From: Bryobacterales bacterium
GTDB taxonomy: Bacteria > Acidobacteriota > Terriglobia > Bryobacterales > Bryobacteraceae
Assembly (NCBI GenBank): GCA_003164035.1
Contig: PLRS01000035.1
Location: forward strand, 62,001 to 126,000
DNA length: 64,000 nt
Direction: 5' to 3'
Both the position numbers and the translations under genes were made by a program. The notes under the pieces were generated by a model that searched no databases, had not been told where the DNA came from, and saw only the letters and a list, made by a program, of their open reading frames with translations. Numbering within the stretch: the first letter of the stretch is position 1; each line of letters starts with the position of its first letter. Below are positions 26,536 to 34,942 of the stretch, one piece after another.

Positions 26536-27925
26536 CCGGATCGGCCCCCTCGGCGGCGCGCAGCGCCGCCAGCACTTTCTCCCCCGCCTGCCACACGTTG
26601 CCCGCGCCCAGCGTCAGCACCAGGTCGCCTTCCCGCGCCACGGCAACGAGCGCCTCCACACCCCGATCGATGGTGCCCACGTACTCCACGGCGCGGTGAC
26701 CCGAGCGGCGAATGCGCTCGACCAGCATCTCGGCCGTTACGCCTTCGATGGGCGTTTCCGAGGCGGCGTAAATATCCATCACGAAGACGCTGTCGGCCTG
26801 GTGGAACGCGCGCCCGAATTCGTCGGCAAGAAGCATGGTGCGGGTGTAGCGGTGGGGCTGAAACAGCACGTGAATCCGCCGGAAGCCGCACTGGCGGGCT
26901 CCCTCCAGGGTCGCCTGGATTTCGGTGGGGTGGTGGCCGTAATCGTCCACCACGGTAATTCCCCGTTGCCTGCCGCGCACCTGGAAGCGCCGCTCCACGC
27001 CGCTGAAAGTCTCCAGGGCTTGGGCGATCGCGGCGGGCGCCACGTCCAGCTCCATCGCCACGGCGGCCGCGGCGGTCGCATTCAGAACGTTGTGGCGCCC
27101 CGGTATGCGCAGGTGAAACTCGCCCAGGTCGGCGGCGCGATAGCGCAGCCGGAAGCGGCTCGAAAAACTGCCGCAAACGATAGCGGTGGCTTCCACCTCC
27201 GCCTGCGCTGTGGTGCCGTAGGTGACGGTGCGGCGCTGAATCGCCGGCAGGATGCTCTGCACGTTGGCGTCGTCCAGGCAGACGATGGCGGCGCCGTAGA
27301 ACGGAACCTTGTTGACGAACTCGATAAATGCGGCACGAATGGCGTCGAGGTCGGGATAGTGATCCAGGTGCTCGCGGTCGATATTGGTGACCACGGCCAG
27401 AATGGGCGCGAGCTTGACGAACGAGCCGTCGCTTTCGTCGGATTCCGCCACCAGAAAATCGCTGTGCCCCACGCGGGCGTTGGAGCCTCCCATGGTTCCG
27501 ACGCGGCCGCCCACCACCACGGTGGGGTCGAGGCCGGCGTGGCTCAGGATAGTGGCGGTGAGCGAAGTAGTGGTGGTCTTGCCGTGGCTGCCGGCGATGG
27601 CGATTCCGTACTTCAGCCGCATCAGCTCGGCCAGCAGCTCGCCGCGCGGAATCACCGGCAGCCCCAGCCGCCGCGCCTCGCGCACCTCGGGATTCCGCTC
27701 GTCCACGGCCGAACTCACCACCACGATGCGCGCGCCGCCCAGGTTGGCGGCGTCGTGCCCCTCGAAAATGGTGGCGCCCAACGAGGCCAGGCGTTCGGTG
27801 ATGGGCGACAGCCTAAGGTCCGATCCGCTGATCTTGTAGCCGTTATTGAGCAGCACTTCGGCAATGCCGCTCATCCCGATTCCGGCGATGCCTACGAAAT
27901 GGAGATGCTGCGGTCGTAAGAACAT
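26519..27925 (-). CDS. murC: UDP-N-acetylmuramate--L-alanine ligase
   Basis: 468 residues. Mur-ligase family: N-terminal UDP-binding Rossmann region ([20 protein letters not shown]), central ATPase P-loop [13 protein letters not shown], and C-terminal domain ([20 protein letters not shown]). MurC adds L-Ala to UDP-MurNAc, the first peptide step of peptidoglycan synthesis. AAGG precedes the ATG. It is followed directly by ftsQ with overlap and separated from murG by a 254-base gap containing a four-hairpin element. Confidence 0.97.
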   Translation of the reverse strand: MFLRPQHLHFVGIAGIGMSGIAEVLLNNGYKISGSDLRLSPITERLASLGATIFEGHDAANLGGARIVVVSSAVDERNPEVREARRLGLPVIPRGELLAELMRLKYGIAIAGSHGKTTTTSLTATILSHAGLDPTVVVGGRVGTMGGSNARVGHSDFLVAESDESDGSFVKLAPILAVVTNIDREHLDHYPDLDAIRAAFIEFVNKVPFYGAAIVCLDDANVQSILPAIQRRTVTYGTTAQAEVEATAIVCGSFSSRFRLRYRAADLGEFHLRIPGRHNVLNATAAAAVAMELDVAPAAIAQALETFSGVERRFQVRGRQRGITVVDDYGHHPTEIQATLEGARQCGFRRIHVLFQPHRYTRTMLLADEFGRAFHQADSVFVMDIYAASETPIEGVTAEMLVERIRRSGHRAVEYVGTIDRGVEALVAVAREGDLVLTLGAGNVWQAGEKVLAALRAAEGADPDGTRS

Positions 27926-27981
27926 TTCAATACCTTATTGTTTCGGTTGTGAAGGGCGATGTCAAATGCCTTTCGGCTATA

Positions 27982-28101
27982 GTGGGGCGGGCAATTCTGC
28001 CCGCAGCCGCCTTTTTAGGCGGCTCTTTCGAGGTATAGCGAGTCTTCCCGCCAGGCGAGAGCCGGCTAAAAGCCGGCTGCAGCCAGAATTGGCTGCCCCA
28101 C
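27982..28101. repeat. Four-hairpin composite palindromic element (type D/E)
   Basis: Outer flank GTGGGGC, hairpins GGGCA/TGCCC, AGCCGCCT/AGGCGGCT, then a 34-base spacer, then AGCCGGCT/AGCCGGCT and AGCCA/TGGCT, closing flank GCCCCAC. The element is roughly symmetrical. A reverse-complement copy with the same spacer words lies at 59189-59309. It fills the murG-murC gap. Confidence 0.85.
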
Positions 28102-28145
28102 AATCTGTGTAGAAACGCGGCCGGGGTGAAAAAGTGTTCGGCATT

Positions 28146-28169
28146 AGACTGAGAGTCCGCTCCACGAGA
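28146..28169. repeat. Short repeat with GACT-GAG-AGTC hairpin
   Basis: AGACTGAGAGTCCGC then TCCACGAGA, occurring identically at 32089-32112. The TGAGAG core and the CCACGAG end resemble a reduced version of the F/G/H double-hairpin family. Confidence 0.55.
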
Positions 28170-28179
28170 AAGCAACGCG

Positions 28180-29259
28180 TCACACCTTGCCACGGCGCCC
28201 TCCGGCTACTTCTTCCAGGATCTCGGCGGCTCTTTCGGCCGCGCCTCGCCGCGCCAGCTTACGCGCGGCAGCGCCCATGCGTTCCAGCAAGCCGTCGTCG
28301 GCGGCGATTTCCGATACCATGCGAAACAGGCGCTCTCCGTTCATTTCGCCATCGGCGGCCATGCGCGCCGCGCCGGCCCGTTCGATGGCTTCCGCATTGC
28401 GCGTCTGATGATCGTCGGCGGCGAAAGGAAACGGCACCAGGATGGCGGGCTTTCCGGCCGCGGCCAGTTCCGACACCGTACCCGCGCCGGAGCGGCACAC
28501 CACCAGGTCCGCGGTGGCGAACGCGCGCGGCATGTCGGCGATAAAAGGCGTCACCTCCCCGTCCAGGCCCGAATTCGGAAAAGACTCGCGCAGTTCCTGG
28601 TATCCGCGTGCCCCGGTCTGGTGCACGATTCTGAGCTTCATCCCCGAGCGGCGAAACAAGGGCCAGCTTTCGCGCGCGGCGCGATTGAGAGTGCGCGCCC
28701 CCTGGCTGCCGCCGGTCACCAGAATCTCCAGGGTTTCGCCGCGCGGTTTGGGGGCAATGGCAAAGAATTCCTCGCGCACGGGAAGGCCGGTAAGCTCGCT
28801 GCGCCCGGCGGGAAAGCTGGCGGCCGTCTCCGCAAAGGAGATCAGCGCCCGCGACACGCGCCGCGCGATGGCACGATTGGTGAAGCCCGGCACCGCGTTG
28901 GGCTCCATCACCACCACCGGCACGCGCGCCGCCAGCGCGGCCAGAACCGGCGGCCCGGCGACGTAACCGCCCATGCTGAATACCGCGCCGGCGCCATGCA
29001 CCCACTGGCGGCATTCGAAGGTGGCCAGCGGCAGCCGGGCCAGCGTGGTCAACTTTCGTCCCACGCCCACCTGGTTCAACGCGCCGATTTCGATCTTCTT
29101 CAACTCGAATCCTTCCGCCGGCACCAGCCGAGCCTCCAACCCGCGCCCGGTCCCGACAAACATCGCTTCGTGCCCGCGCCGGCGCAGCTCGCGCGCCACC
29201 GCCAGGGCCGGAATCACGTGGCCGCCGGTGCCGCCGCCGGCCATCACAAATCTAGCCAC
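28180..29259 (-). CDS. murG: UDP-N-acetylglucosamine--lipid II transferase
   Basis: 359 residues from the GTG at 29259. GT28 family: N-terminal G-loop FVMAGGGTGGHVIPALAVA, lipid-substrate region AVFSMGGYVAGPPVLAALAA, C-terminal donor site VTGGSQGARTLNRAA and CRSGAGTVSELAAAGKPAIL with the signature Glu. MurG converts lipid I to lipid II at the inner membrane face. The open frame runs upstream through a palindromic repeat, so far-upstream starts are unlikely. GGAGGAG at 29275-29281 sits rather far from the GTG at 29259 and too close to another GTG at 29271, so the start is uncertain by a few codons. Confidence 0.95.
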   Translation of the reverse strand: MARFVMAGGGTGGHVIPALAVARELRRRGHEAMFVGTGRGLEARLVPAEGFELKKIEIGALNQVGVGRKLTTLARLPLATFECRQWVHGAGAVFSMGGYVAGPPVLAALAARVPVVVMEPNAVPGFTNRAIARRVSRALISFAETAASFPAGRSELTGLPVREEFFAIAPKPRGETLEILVTGGSQGARTLNRAARESWPLFRRSGMKLRIVHQTGARGYQELRESFPNSGLDGEVTPFIADMPRAFATADLVVCRSGAGTVSELAAAGKPAILVPFPFAADDHQTRNAEAIERAGAARMAADGEMNGERLFRMVSEIAADDGLLERMGAAARKLARRGAAERAAEILEEVAGGRRGKV

Positions 29260-29347
29260 AATGCTGCCCACTAGCTCCTCCAGGGCTGCCATCGGGCAGA
29301 CGGCGGTCGGGGCAACCACCGCCTGGGAGGGCGTGAAAGAATCGGAT

Positions 29348-29420
29348 GGCAGGCGGAACCGCCTGCCCCACCATTGAAAACAACGCACCTGCTTTGGTGG
29401 CGCAGGCGGTTCCGCCTGCG
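29348..29420 (-). repeat. Composite two-palindrome element (type A/B/C), full copy
   Basis: GGCAGGCGG-AA-CCGCCTGCC, then CCACCA, a ~20-base core, CTGCTTTGGTGG, and CGCAGGCGG-TT-CCGCCTGCG. The core ends CCACCA/TGGTGG are themselves inverted. The reverse complement recurs almost unchanged at 34789-34862, and half of it at 17568-17600. It lies in the ftsW-murG gap. Confidence 0.85.
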
Positions 29421-29483
29421 ACTTGTTTTTCACAGCTCCTAGCGGTCGCGGCTCGGAAAGGCTTGGCTCCTCCCGGGGAGAAA

Positions 29484-29527
29484 AGCCGAGATGACTCTCG
29501 GCTCTGCAGGCTTGACAGCCTGCGCCA
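29484..29527 (+). repeat. Double-hairpin element (type F/G/H)
   Basis: AGCCGAGA-TGAC-TCTCGGCT is followed after two bases by GCAGGCT-TGAC-AGCCTGC and the flank GCCACGAA. Both hairpins have the same TGAC loop. The elements at 32154-32200 and 34886-34932 have the same layout with different stems and NGAG loops. Confidence 0.75.
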
Positions 29528-29537
29528 CGAACTTAGG

Positions 29538-30686
29538 TTACCCCACATGTTCCGCCACATTCATGAGCATGCCCAGCATCGCAAGGGAGCTTACCAGGGA
29601 GCTGCCGCCATAGCTGATCAGCGGCAGCGGAATCCCCTTGGTCGGTCCCAGGCCCACGGCCACACTCATATTGATGAATGCCTGCACTACCAGCACCACG
29701 GTCACGCCGAGCGCCAGGTACCGGCCGAACTCGTCGCGAGTCAGCACGGCCACGCGCAGGCCGCGCCACCCGATGGCCAGAAAGCACACGAGCAACCCGA
29801 CCGTGCCAATCAGGCCGGCCTCTTCGCCGATCACCGCGTAGATAAAGTCCGTGTGCGCTTCGGGCAAATACAACAGCTTCTGGCGGCCGTTCATGAGCCC
29901 TACTCCCAAGTAGCCTCCCGCACCGACGGCAATCTTCGACTGGTCCTGCTGGTAGTTGGGATCGTGAGTGCGCAACGTCTCTTCCATGCGTTCCCGGATG
30001 CGGCCATGCGGATCGATTCGGGAGATCAGCTTCAGCTCGGGGTCGTAGTGCTTCACCACGCGGATGAGCCGGTACGGTTCGGCCGCGACCGACGCCCCAA
30101 ACCCGACGAGCGCGATCAGCGCCGCAATCAGACAGTACCGGAATTCGAGGCCCGCCACGAAAAACACCGCCGCGGCGGTAAAGCCCAGCACCACCGCCGT
30201 GCCCAGATCGGGCCTTACCACAGCGCCAATCACCAGCCCCACCGCGCACGCGGCTGGAATCAGCGTGTAGCGCGGATTGTTGATGGCCCGCCCGCGCCAG
30301 GTGACGAAGAACGCCAGGAACACGACCAGCGCCGGTTTGGCCAGCTCCGAAGGCTGCAGACCGGCCGGGCCCAGCCGCAGCCAGCGATGGTGCGCCGGAT
30401 CGAGAAAATACACCGCGAACAGCAGCACCATGGCCACGCCAATGGCTCCGAACGCCACCCCCGGGTTTCGCAGCAGGTGGTAGTCGGTCTTCTTCAGCAG
30501 CATCATCGCCACCACGCCCAGCACCGCGAACTCCAATTGCCGGATGACAAAGTGCCAGCTCGACTGGATGCGCGGATCGAGCCGCGCCATGATCGAAGAA
30601 GAGCTGTAGATCATCACCATCCCGAACGACACCATGGCCAGCACGGTGAAGAACAGGATCCAATCGGTTTTCAGACGTTGCGACAT
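29538..30686 (-). CDS. ftsW: SEDS peptidoglycan glycosyltransferase FtsW
   Basis: 382 residues, about ten transmembrane helices. SEDS hallmarks are WLRLGPAGLQPSELAKPAL (first extracellular loop), DLGTAVVLGFTAAAVFFVAG, YLPEAHTDFIYAVIGEEAG, and LPLISYGGSSL near the C-terminus. FtsW polymerises lipid II with its cognate class B PBP (FtsI) during septation. It starts right after murD (CCC between TAA and ATG) and is co-directional with the rest of the dcw cluster. Confidence 0.96.
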   Translation of the reverse strand: MSQRLKTDWILFFTVLAMVSFGMVMIYSSSSIMARLDPRIQSSWHFVIRQLEFAVLGVVAMMLLKKTDYHLLRNPGVAFGAIGVAMVLLFAVYFLDPAHHRWLRLGPAGLQPSELAKPALVVFLAFFVTWRGRAINNPRYTLIPAACAVGLVIGAVVRPDLGTAVVLGFTAAAVFFVAGLEFRYCLIAALIALVGFGASVAAEPYRLIRVVKHYDPELKLISRIDPHGRIRERMEETLRTHDPNYQQDQSKIAVGAGGYLGVGLMNGRQKLLYLPEAHTDFIYAVIGEEAGLIGTVGLLVCFLAIGWRGLRVAVLTRDEFGRYLALGVTVVLVVQAFINMSVAVGLGPTKGIPLPLISYGGSSLVSSLAMLGMLMNVAEHVG

Positions 30687-30689
30687 GGG

Positions 30690-32021
30690 TTAATCCCCCG
30701 CCTCCAGACGGCCCACGATTTCCTTGAAGGTCTCGCCGCGATGTTCGAAGCTTCTAAACTGGTCGAAGCTGGCGCAGGCCGGCGCCAGCAGCACGGTATC
30801 GCCCGGTTGGGAGCGCGCATACGCCGTCCGCACGGCGTGCTCCAGCGTGCCGGCCTGGACCAGTGGGACGGCACCGGCCAGCGCGGCGGCGATCTTCCCG
30901 GCGGCCGCGCCGATCAGCAATGCCGCGTGCGCCTTGGCCGCCAGCGGGGCGCGCAGCGGTGCGTAGTCCAGCCCCTTGTCCTTCCCGCCGAGAATCACCC
31001 ACAGGCCGCCGGCGAACGCATCCAGCGCCTTTAACGCCGCGTCCACGCTGGTTGCTTTGGAATCGTTATAGAAGTCGACACCTTCGATCTGGCGGACGAA
31101 CTCCAGGCGATGCTCCACGGCTTGAAAGGTTCTTACCGCGGCGGCAATTTGCGCATGGCTGACCCCCGCCCGCGCCGCCGCCACGGCCGCCGCCAGCACG
31201 TTCTCCACGTTGTGGGCGCCGCGCAGCGGAATCTCGCTCACGCCCATCAGCGGCCGGCCATCGAGCACCAATTCGTCGCCCTGGCGGTAGGCGCCCGGTT
31301 CCACGGACCGCGCGCCGCTGAACCAGCGCACCTCGGCCGCGGTGTGTTTGGCGAAACCGGCGCAGACCGCGTCTTCGGCGTTCAGCACGGCACAATCGGA
31401 CGCGGTCATGGTCTCGAACAGGCGGCGCTTGGCGGCGGCGTAATTTTCGAAAGTATGATGCCGGTCCAGGTGATTCTGAGTGACGTTCAGCGCGAGGCCG
31501 ATGTCGGCGCGAAATTCGGCGATGGTTTCCAGTTGAAAGCTGGAAAGCTCCAGCACGTTCCAGCCATCGGCGCGCGAACCTTCGATCATGGCCGTCACCG
31601 GCGTGCCGATGTTGCCTCCCACCTGCACGGCCATGCCCGCCCCGCGCAGAATGTGGCCGATCAGGCTGGTAGTGGTGGTTTTGCCGTTCGATCCGGTGAT
31701 GCCAATGGTGCGGCCGTGGAGAAACGGCGCCGCCAATTCCACTTCGCCGATCACGCGCGCACCGCGAAGGCGCGCCCTTTCGAGCGCGGGCAAATCGGCC
31801 GGCACATCCGGAGAAAGCACAATCAGCCCAGGTTCTTCGAAGACGGCATCGGTCTGCCGCGCGAACCGGATTCCGAGCCGCTTCACCAGTTCTTCGGCCG
31901 GCCCCAGCGCGGCCAGCGGTTTCAGGTCGGTGGCGCGAACATCGGCTCCCTGCCGCACCAGCAGCTCCGCCGACGCCATCCCGCTCAGCTTCATTCCCAC
32001 TACCAGGGCTTTAGTTGGCAT
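30690..32021 (-). CDS. murD: UDP-N-acetylmuramoylalanine--D-glutamate ligase
   Basis: 443 residues. The N-terminal Rossmann part begins ALVVGMKLSGMASAELLV; the ATPase P-loop is [19 protein letters not shown]; the substrate region is FYNDSKATSVDAALKAL; the C-terminus is LLAPACASFDQFRSFEHRG. MurD adds D-Glu to UDP-MurNAc-L-Ala. No good ribosome-binding site precedes the ATG. A 210-base gap with two repeats separates it from mraY. Confidence 0.97.
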   Translation of the reverse strand: MPTKALVVGMKLSGMASAELLVRQGADVRATDLKPLAALGPAEELVKRLGIRFARQTDAVFEEPGLIVLSPDVPADLPALERARLRGARVIGEVELAAPFLHGRTIGITGSNGKTTTTSLIGHILRGAGMAVQVGGNIGTPVTAMIEGSRADGWNVLELSSFQLETIAEFRADIGLALNVTQNHLDRHHTFENYAAAKRRLFETMTASDCAVLNAEDAVCAGFAKHTAAEVRWFSGARSVEPGAYRQGDELVLDGRPLMGVSEIPLRGAHNVENVLAAAVAAARAGVSHAQIAAAVRTFQAVEHRLEFVRQIEGVDFYNDSKATSVDAALKALDAFAGGLWVILGGKDKGLDYAPLRAPLAAKAHAALLIGAAAGKIAAALAGAVPLVQAGTLEHAVRTAYARSQPGDTVLLAPACASFDQFRSFEHRGETFKEIVGRLEAGD

Positions 32022-32087
32022 ATGTCAGAGGGCTCCCGAAGGGGGCGTAGCCGCAACCGAAAAGCGCCGGGTTGAGTCCCGCCGTGG

Positions 32088-32200
32088 CAGACTGAGAGTC
32101 CGCTCCACGAGAGGGCCGCTCGGGCCGGTGGGAATCCGACAGGTGGAGCATGGGCGTCGAGATGAGTCTCGACGCGGCACGCACGAGTGCGTGCGCCACG
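32088..32200 (+). repeat. Short repeat plus double-hairpin element (type F/G/H)
   Basis: CAGACTGAGAGTCCGC at 32088 matches 28146. At 32154-32200 a double hairpin reads GCGTCGAGA-TGAG-TCTCGACGC then GCACGCA-CGAG-TGCGTGC and CGCCACG. It is nearly identical to 34886-34932, on the same strand. It lies in the mraY-murD gap. Confidence 0.75.
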
Positions 32201-32231
32201 GAGGTCGGATTGGGTGGTTCGATGTTCATGT

Positions 32232-33368
32232 CTATCGCAGCTTCAACGTGGTTAGGGCGAACAATGCCAGCACCAGGCCGGCAATCCAAAACCGCGCAAT
32301 CACTTTTTCTTCCGCCCATCCCAGTTGCTCGAAATGGTGGTGCAGGGGGGCCATCTTGAAAATTCGCTTGCCATGGCGCAGTTTGAAGCTGCCCACCTGC
32401 AAAATCACCGACACGGCTTCCAGCACGAAAACGCCGCCGATGAACAGCAGCAGGACCTCCTGCTTGATCAGGACCGCAACCGCCGCCATGGCGCCGCCCA
32501 ATCCCAGCGCGCCGACGTCGCCCATGAAAATCTCCGCGGGGTGCGCGTTGTACCAGAGGAATCCGAGGCTGGCGCCGGTCATGGCCCCGCAGAACACGGT
32601 CAACTCGCTGGTGCGCGGATTGCGCGCCAGTTGCAGGTACTCGGCAAGCTGGGCGTGGCCCCCGGCGTAGGTCAGGATGGTCAGGGCGCCGGCGGCGATC
32701 ACCATCAGGCCGATCGCCAAGCCGTCGAGCCCGTCGGTGAGGTTGACAGCGTTGGAGGAGAAGACCAACACCAGCGCCACGAAAAGGCAAAACGGCGCGA
32801 CTCCAAGAACGTAGGTCCAGGGGTTGGCCAGCAGCGGCGTGATCAGCAGCGACGGCTTGAACTGCTTGAAGAACGGGATGTTCATCTGCACCGAATAATC
32901 GCCGTGGCCGCGCATGACCAGCAGCAGAATCGCAAAACCGAATCCCATGGCGAACTGGTAGAGCAGCTTGCGCCTGCCGCTCAGGCCCAGGTTGCGGCGG
33001 TTGGTGACCTTGGCGTAATCGTCGATGAAGCCGATCCAGCCGAACCCCAGCAGCGCCCCGATCGCCGCCCAGACGTAGACGTAGCGCAGGTCCGCCCACA
33101 GCAGGGTCGGCACCACGATCGAAATAATGATCAACACGCCGCCCATGGTGGGCGTGCCGGCTTTCTTCTGGTGCGACTGCGGCCCTTCCTCGCGAATATA
33201 CTGGCCGATCTGAAACTCGCGCAGCTTGCGAATGAGCCACGGCCCCAGCGCGATGCACAAGAACAACGCCGTCAGGCTGGCGAAGGCGGTGCGAAAGGTG
33301 GTGTAGCGGAACACCCGGAACGGGGTGGCGTAGCGGAACAGCTTTTCGTAGAGCAGGTAATAGAGCAT
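32232..33368 (-). CDS. mraY: Phospho-N-acetylmuramoyl-pentapeptide-transferase
   Basis: 378 residues, about ten transmembrane helices. Signature regions are GTPTMGGVLIIISIVVPTLL, WIGFIDDYAKVTNRRNLGL (DDxxK), NAVNLTDGLDGLAIG (catalytic Asp), and the C-terminal APLHHHFEQLGWAEEKV. MraY makes lipid I from UDP-MurNAc-pentapeptide and undecaprenyl phosphate, and is the target of several nucleoside antibiotics. It begins just after the murF TGA. Confidence 0.97.
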   Translation of the reverse strand: MLYYLLYEKLFRYATPFRVFRYTTFRTAFASLTALFLCIALGPWLIRKLREFQIGQYIREEGPQSHQKKAGTPTMGGVLIIISIVVPTLLWADLRYVYVWAAIGALLGFGWIGFIDDYAKVTNRRNLGLSGRRKLLYQFAMGFGFAILLLVMRGHGDYSVQMNIPFFKQFKPSLLITPLLANPWTYVLGVAPFCLFVALVLVFSSNAVNLTDGLDGLAIGLMVIAAGALTILTYAGGHAQLAEYLQLARNPRTSELTVFCGAMTGASLGFLWYNAHPAEIFMGDVGALGLGGAMAAVAVLIKQEVLLLFIGGVFVLEAVSVILQVGSFKLRHGKRIFKMAPLHHHFEQLGWAEEKVIARFWIAGLVLALFALTTLKLR

Positions 33369-33371
33369 GGG

Positions 33372-34721
33372 TCAGGCCGTGAACCTTTCGAGAGCCCGTT
33401 CCACGCGCACGCCGCGCGAACCCTTGAACAGGACAGCGTCGCCGGTGTGGGCCAAGCCGCGGGCGTATTGGCCAGCGGCGGCGGGGTCGTCCAGGAACGT
33501 CGCGCCGGCGGCCGGCATGCCGCCATCAACCGCCGCTTCCACCATCAGCCGGGCGTCGCCGCCCACGCCGATCAGGTAGTCCACGCCATGTTCGGCCGCG
33601 TATCGCCCCACCCCGCGGTGCAGCTCGCCGGAACAAGTCCCGAGCTCCAGCATCTCTCCCAAGACGGCGATGCGCCGCACTGCCGGGGTTCGCGCCAGCA
33701 CGTCGATCATGGCCTTGGCCGCTTCCGGGTTGCTGTTGTAAGTGTCATCCCAAATCACGATTCCGTCATGCTCGATTCTTCTGCCGCGGCGCTCGCCCGC
33801 CTCGAAGCCGCGCACCGCGTCGGGCAGGCGCTCGGGCGCAATTCCGAATTCGCGCGCCACCGCGATGGCCGCCAGCAGATTCATCACCGCGTGCCGGCCG
33901 GCCATGCCCGTCTCGAATTCCACGCCCAGGGCCGAGAACCTGGCTCCGCCGCCGCTCTCCCGGTAAGCCTCGGCCCGCACGCCGGCGTCCGGGGCAAATC
34001 CGAAAGTCACGGTGCGGCCGGCGTGCACGCGGGCGAACTGGCGCACCCTGACGTCGTCGGCGTTCAACACCGCGACTCCATCCGGCGGCAGCGATTCGAC
34101 GAGTTCCCGCTTGGCCGCCGCTACGCCGTCGATTCCATCGGCGAAGAATTCCACGTGCGCGTATCCCACGTTGGTCACGACCGCGACCGAAGGCGACGCC
34201 ATATGCGCCAGCTCGCGAATTTCACCTGCGTGATTCATTCCCATCTCGAGCACGGCCGTCCGCGCCCCGTCCGGCAACCGCAGGATCGAGAGGGGCACGC
34301 CCACGTGGTTGTTGAAATTGCCGATGGTGCGGCCCACCGGCCGGTCCACCTCGAGCAGGTGCGCAATGGCGTCTTTGGTGGTGGTCTTGCCCGCCGAACC
34401 GGTGACCGCGACCACTTCCCCGCCCCACTCCCGCCGGGCCCACACGGCGGCCGCCTGCAACGCGGCCAGGGTGTCGCCGACAACCATTTCCCGCCCGGCG
34501 GCATCCGGGCACACCGCGCGATCCACCACCGCGGCCACGGCGCCTTTTTCCAGTGCCGCAGCTACAAAATCGTGGCCGTCGTGGCGCTCGCCGCGCAGGG
34601 CGAAATAGACCCCTCCCGGCGCCTGTGTCCGGCTGTCCACACTCCATGCCGCCGCGGCACCTTCGAAAGGGCCGCCGGTGGCTCCAATGGCGCGCGCGAG
34701 TTGTTGCAGGTTGAGAGTCAT
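33372..34721 (-). CDS. murF: UDP-N-acetylmuramoyl-tripeptide--D-alanyl-D-alanine ligase
   Basis: 449 residues. N-terminal substrate domain (AAAWSVDSRTQAPGGVYFAL), P-loop VTGSAGKTTTKDAIAHLL, central NFNNHVGVPLSILRLP and EMGMNHAGEIRELAHM, C-terminal WDDTYNSNPEAAKAMIDVL. MurF adds D-Ala-D-Ala. No ddl is present in the cluster, so the dipeptide ligase must be encoded elsewhere. It is separated from murE by a 221-base gap holding two repeat elements. Confidence 0.97.
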   Translation of the reverse strand: MTLNLQQLARAIGATGGPFEGAAAAWSVDSRTQAPGGVYFALRGERHDGHDFVAAALEKGAVAAVVDRAVCPDAAGREMVVGDTLAALQAAAVWARREWGGEVVAVTGSAGKTTTKDAIAHLLEVDRPVGRTIGNFNNHVGVPLSILRLPDGARTAVLEMGMNHAGEIRELAHMASPSVAVVTNVGYAHVEFFADGIDGVAAAKRELVESLPPDGVAVLNADDVRVRQFARVHAGRTVTFGFAPDAGVRAEAYRESGGGARFSALGVEFETGMAGRHAVMNLLAAIAVAREFGIAPERLPDAVRGFEAGERRGRRIEHDGIVIWDDTYNSNPEAAKAMIDVLARTPAVRRIAVLGEMLELGTCSGELHRGVGRYAAEHGVDYLIGVGGDARLMVEAAVDGGMPAAGATFLDDPAAAGQYARGLAHTGDAVLFKGSRGVRVERALERFTA

Positions 34722-34788
34722 GGCTTAGAGCTGGTTTCGTAGTAGCTGTATCAACCGCTCACTAGGGAGCGGCGAAAAGATCACAAAT

Positions 34789-34862
34789 CGCAGGCGGAAC
34801 CGCCTGCGCCACCAAAGCAGGTTGCATTGTTTTCGATGGTGGGGCAGGCGGTGCCGCCTGCC
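34789..34862 (+). repeat. Composite two-palindrome element (type A/B/C), full copy
   Basis: CGCAGGCGG-AA-CCGCCTGCG, CCACCAAAGCAGG, core, ATGGTGG, GGCAGGCGG-TG-CCGCCTGCC. It is the inverted counterpart of 29348-29420. It is preceded at 34752 by ACCGCTC...GAGCGG, as in the copy at 17553. It is in the murE-murF gap. Confidence 0.85.
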
Positions 34863-34885
34863 CAGCGCGCCCTCCTGGAGCGCAG

Positions 34886-34932
34886 GCGTCGAGACGAGTC
34901 TCGACGCGGCACGCACGAGTGCGTCCGCCACG
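34886..34932 (+). repeat. Double-hairpin element (type F/G/H)
   Basis: GCGTCGAGA-CGAG-TCTCGACGC then GCACGCA-CGAG-TGCGTCC and GCCACGAG. Both loops are CGAG. It is the near-twin of 32154-32200. Confidence 0.75.
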
Positions 34933-34942
34933 AGAAGTGAGG

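Noticed and set aside
29260-29433. Longer N-terminus of MurG
   Set aside because: The extension translates a palindromic repeat and has no MurG homology. The family N-terminus begins at the GTG at 29259.
29340-34935. CRISPR array suggested by repeated palindromes
   Set aside because: Copies are single, far apart, in both orientations and not separated by regular unique spacers. No cas gene is present.
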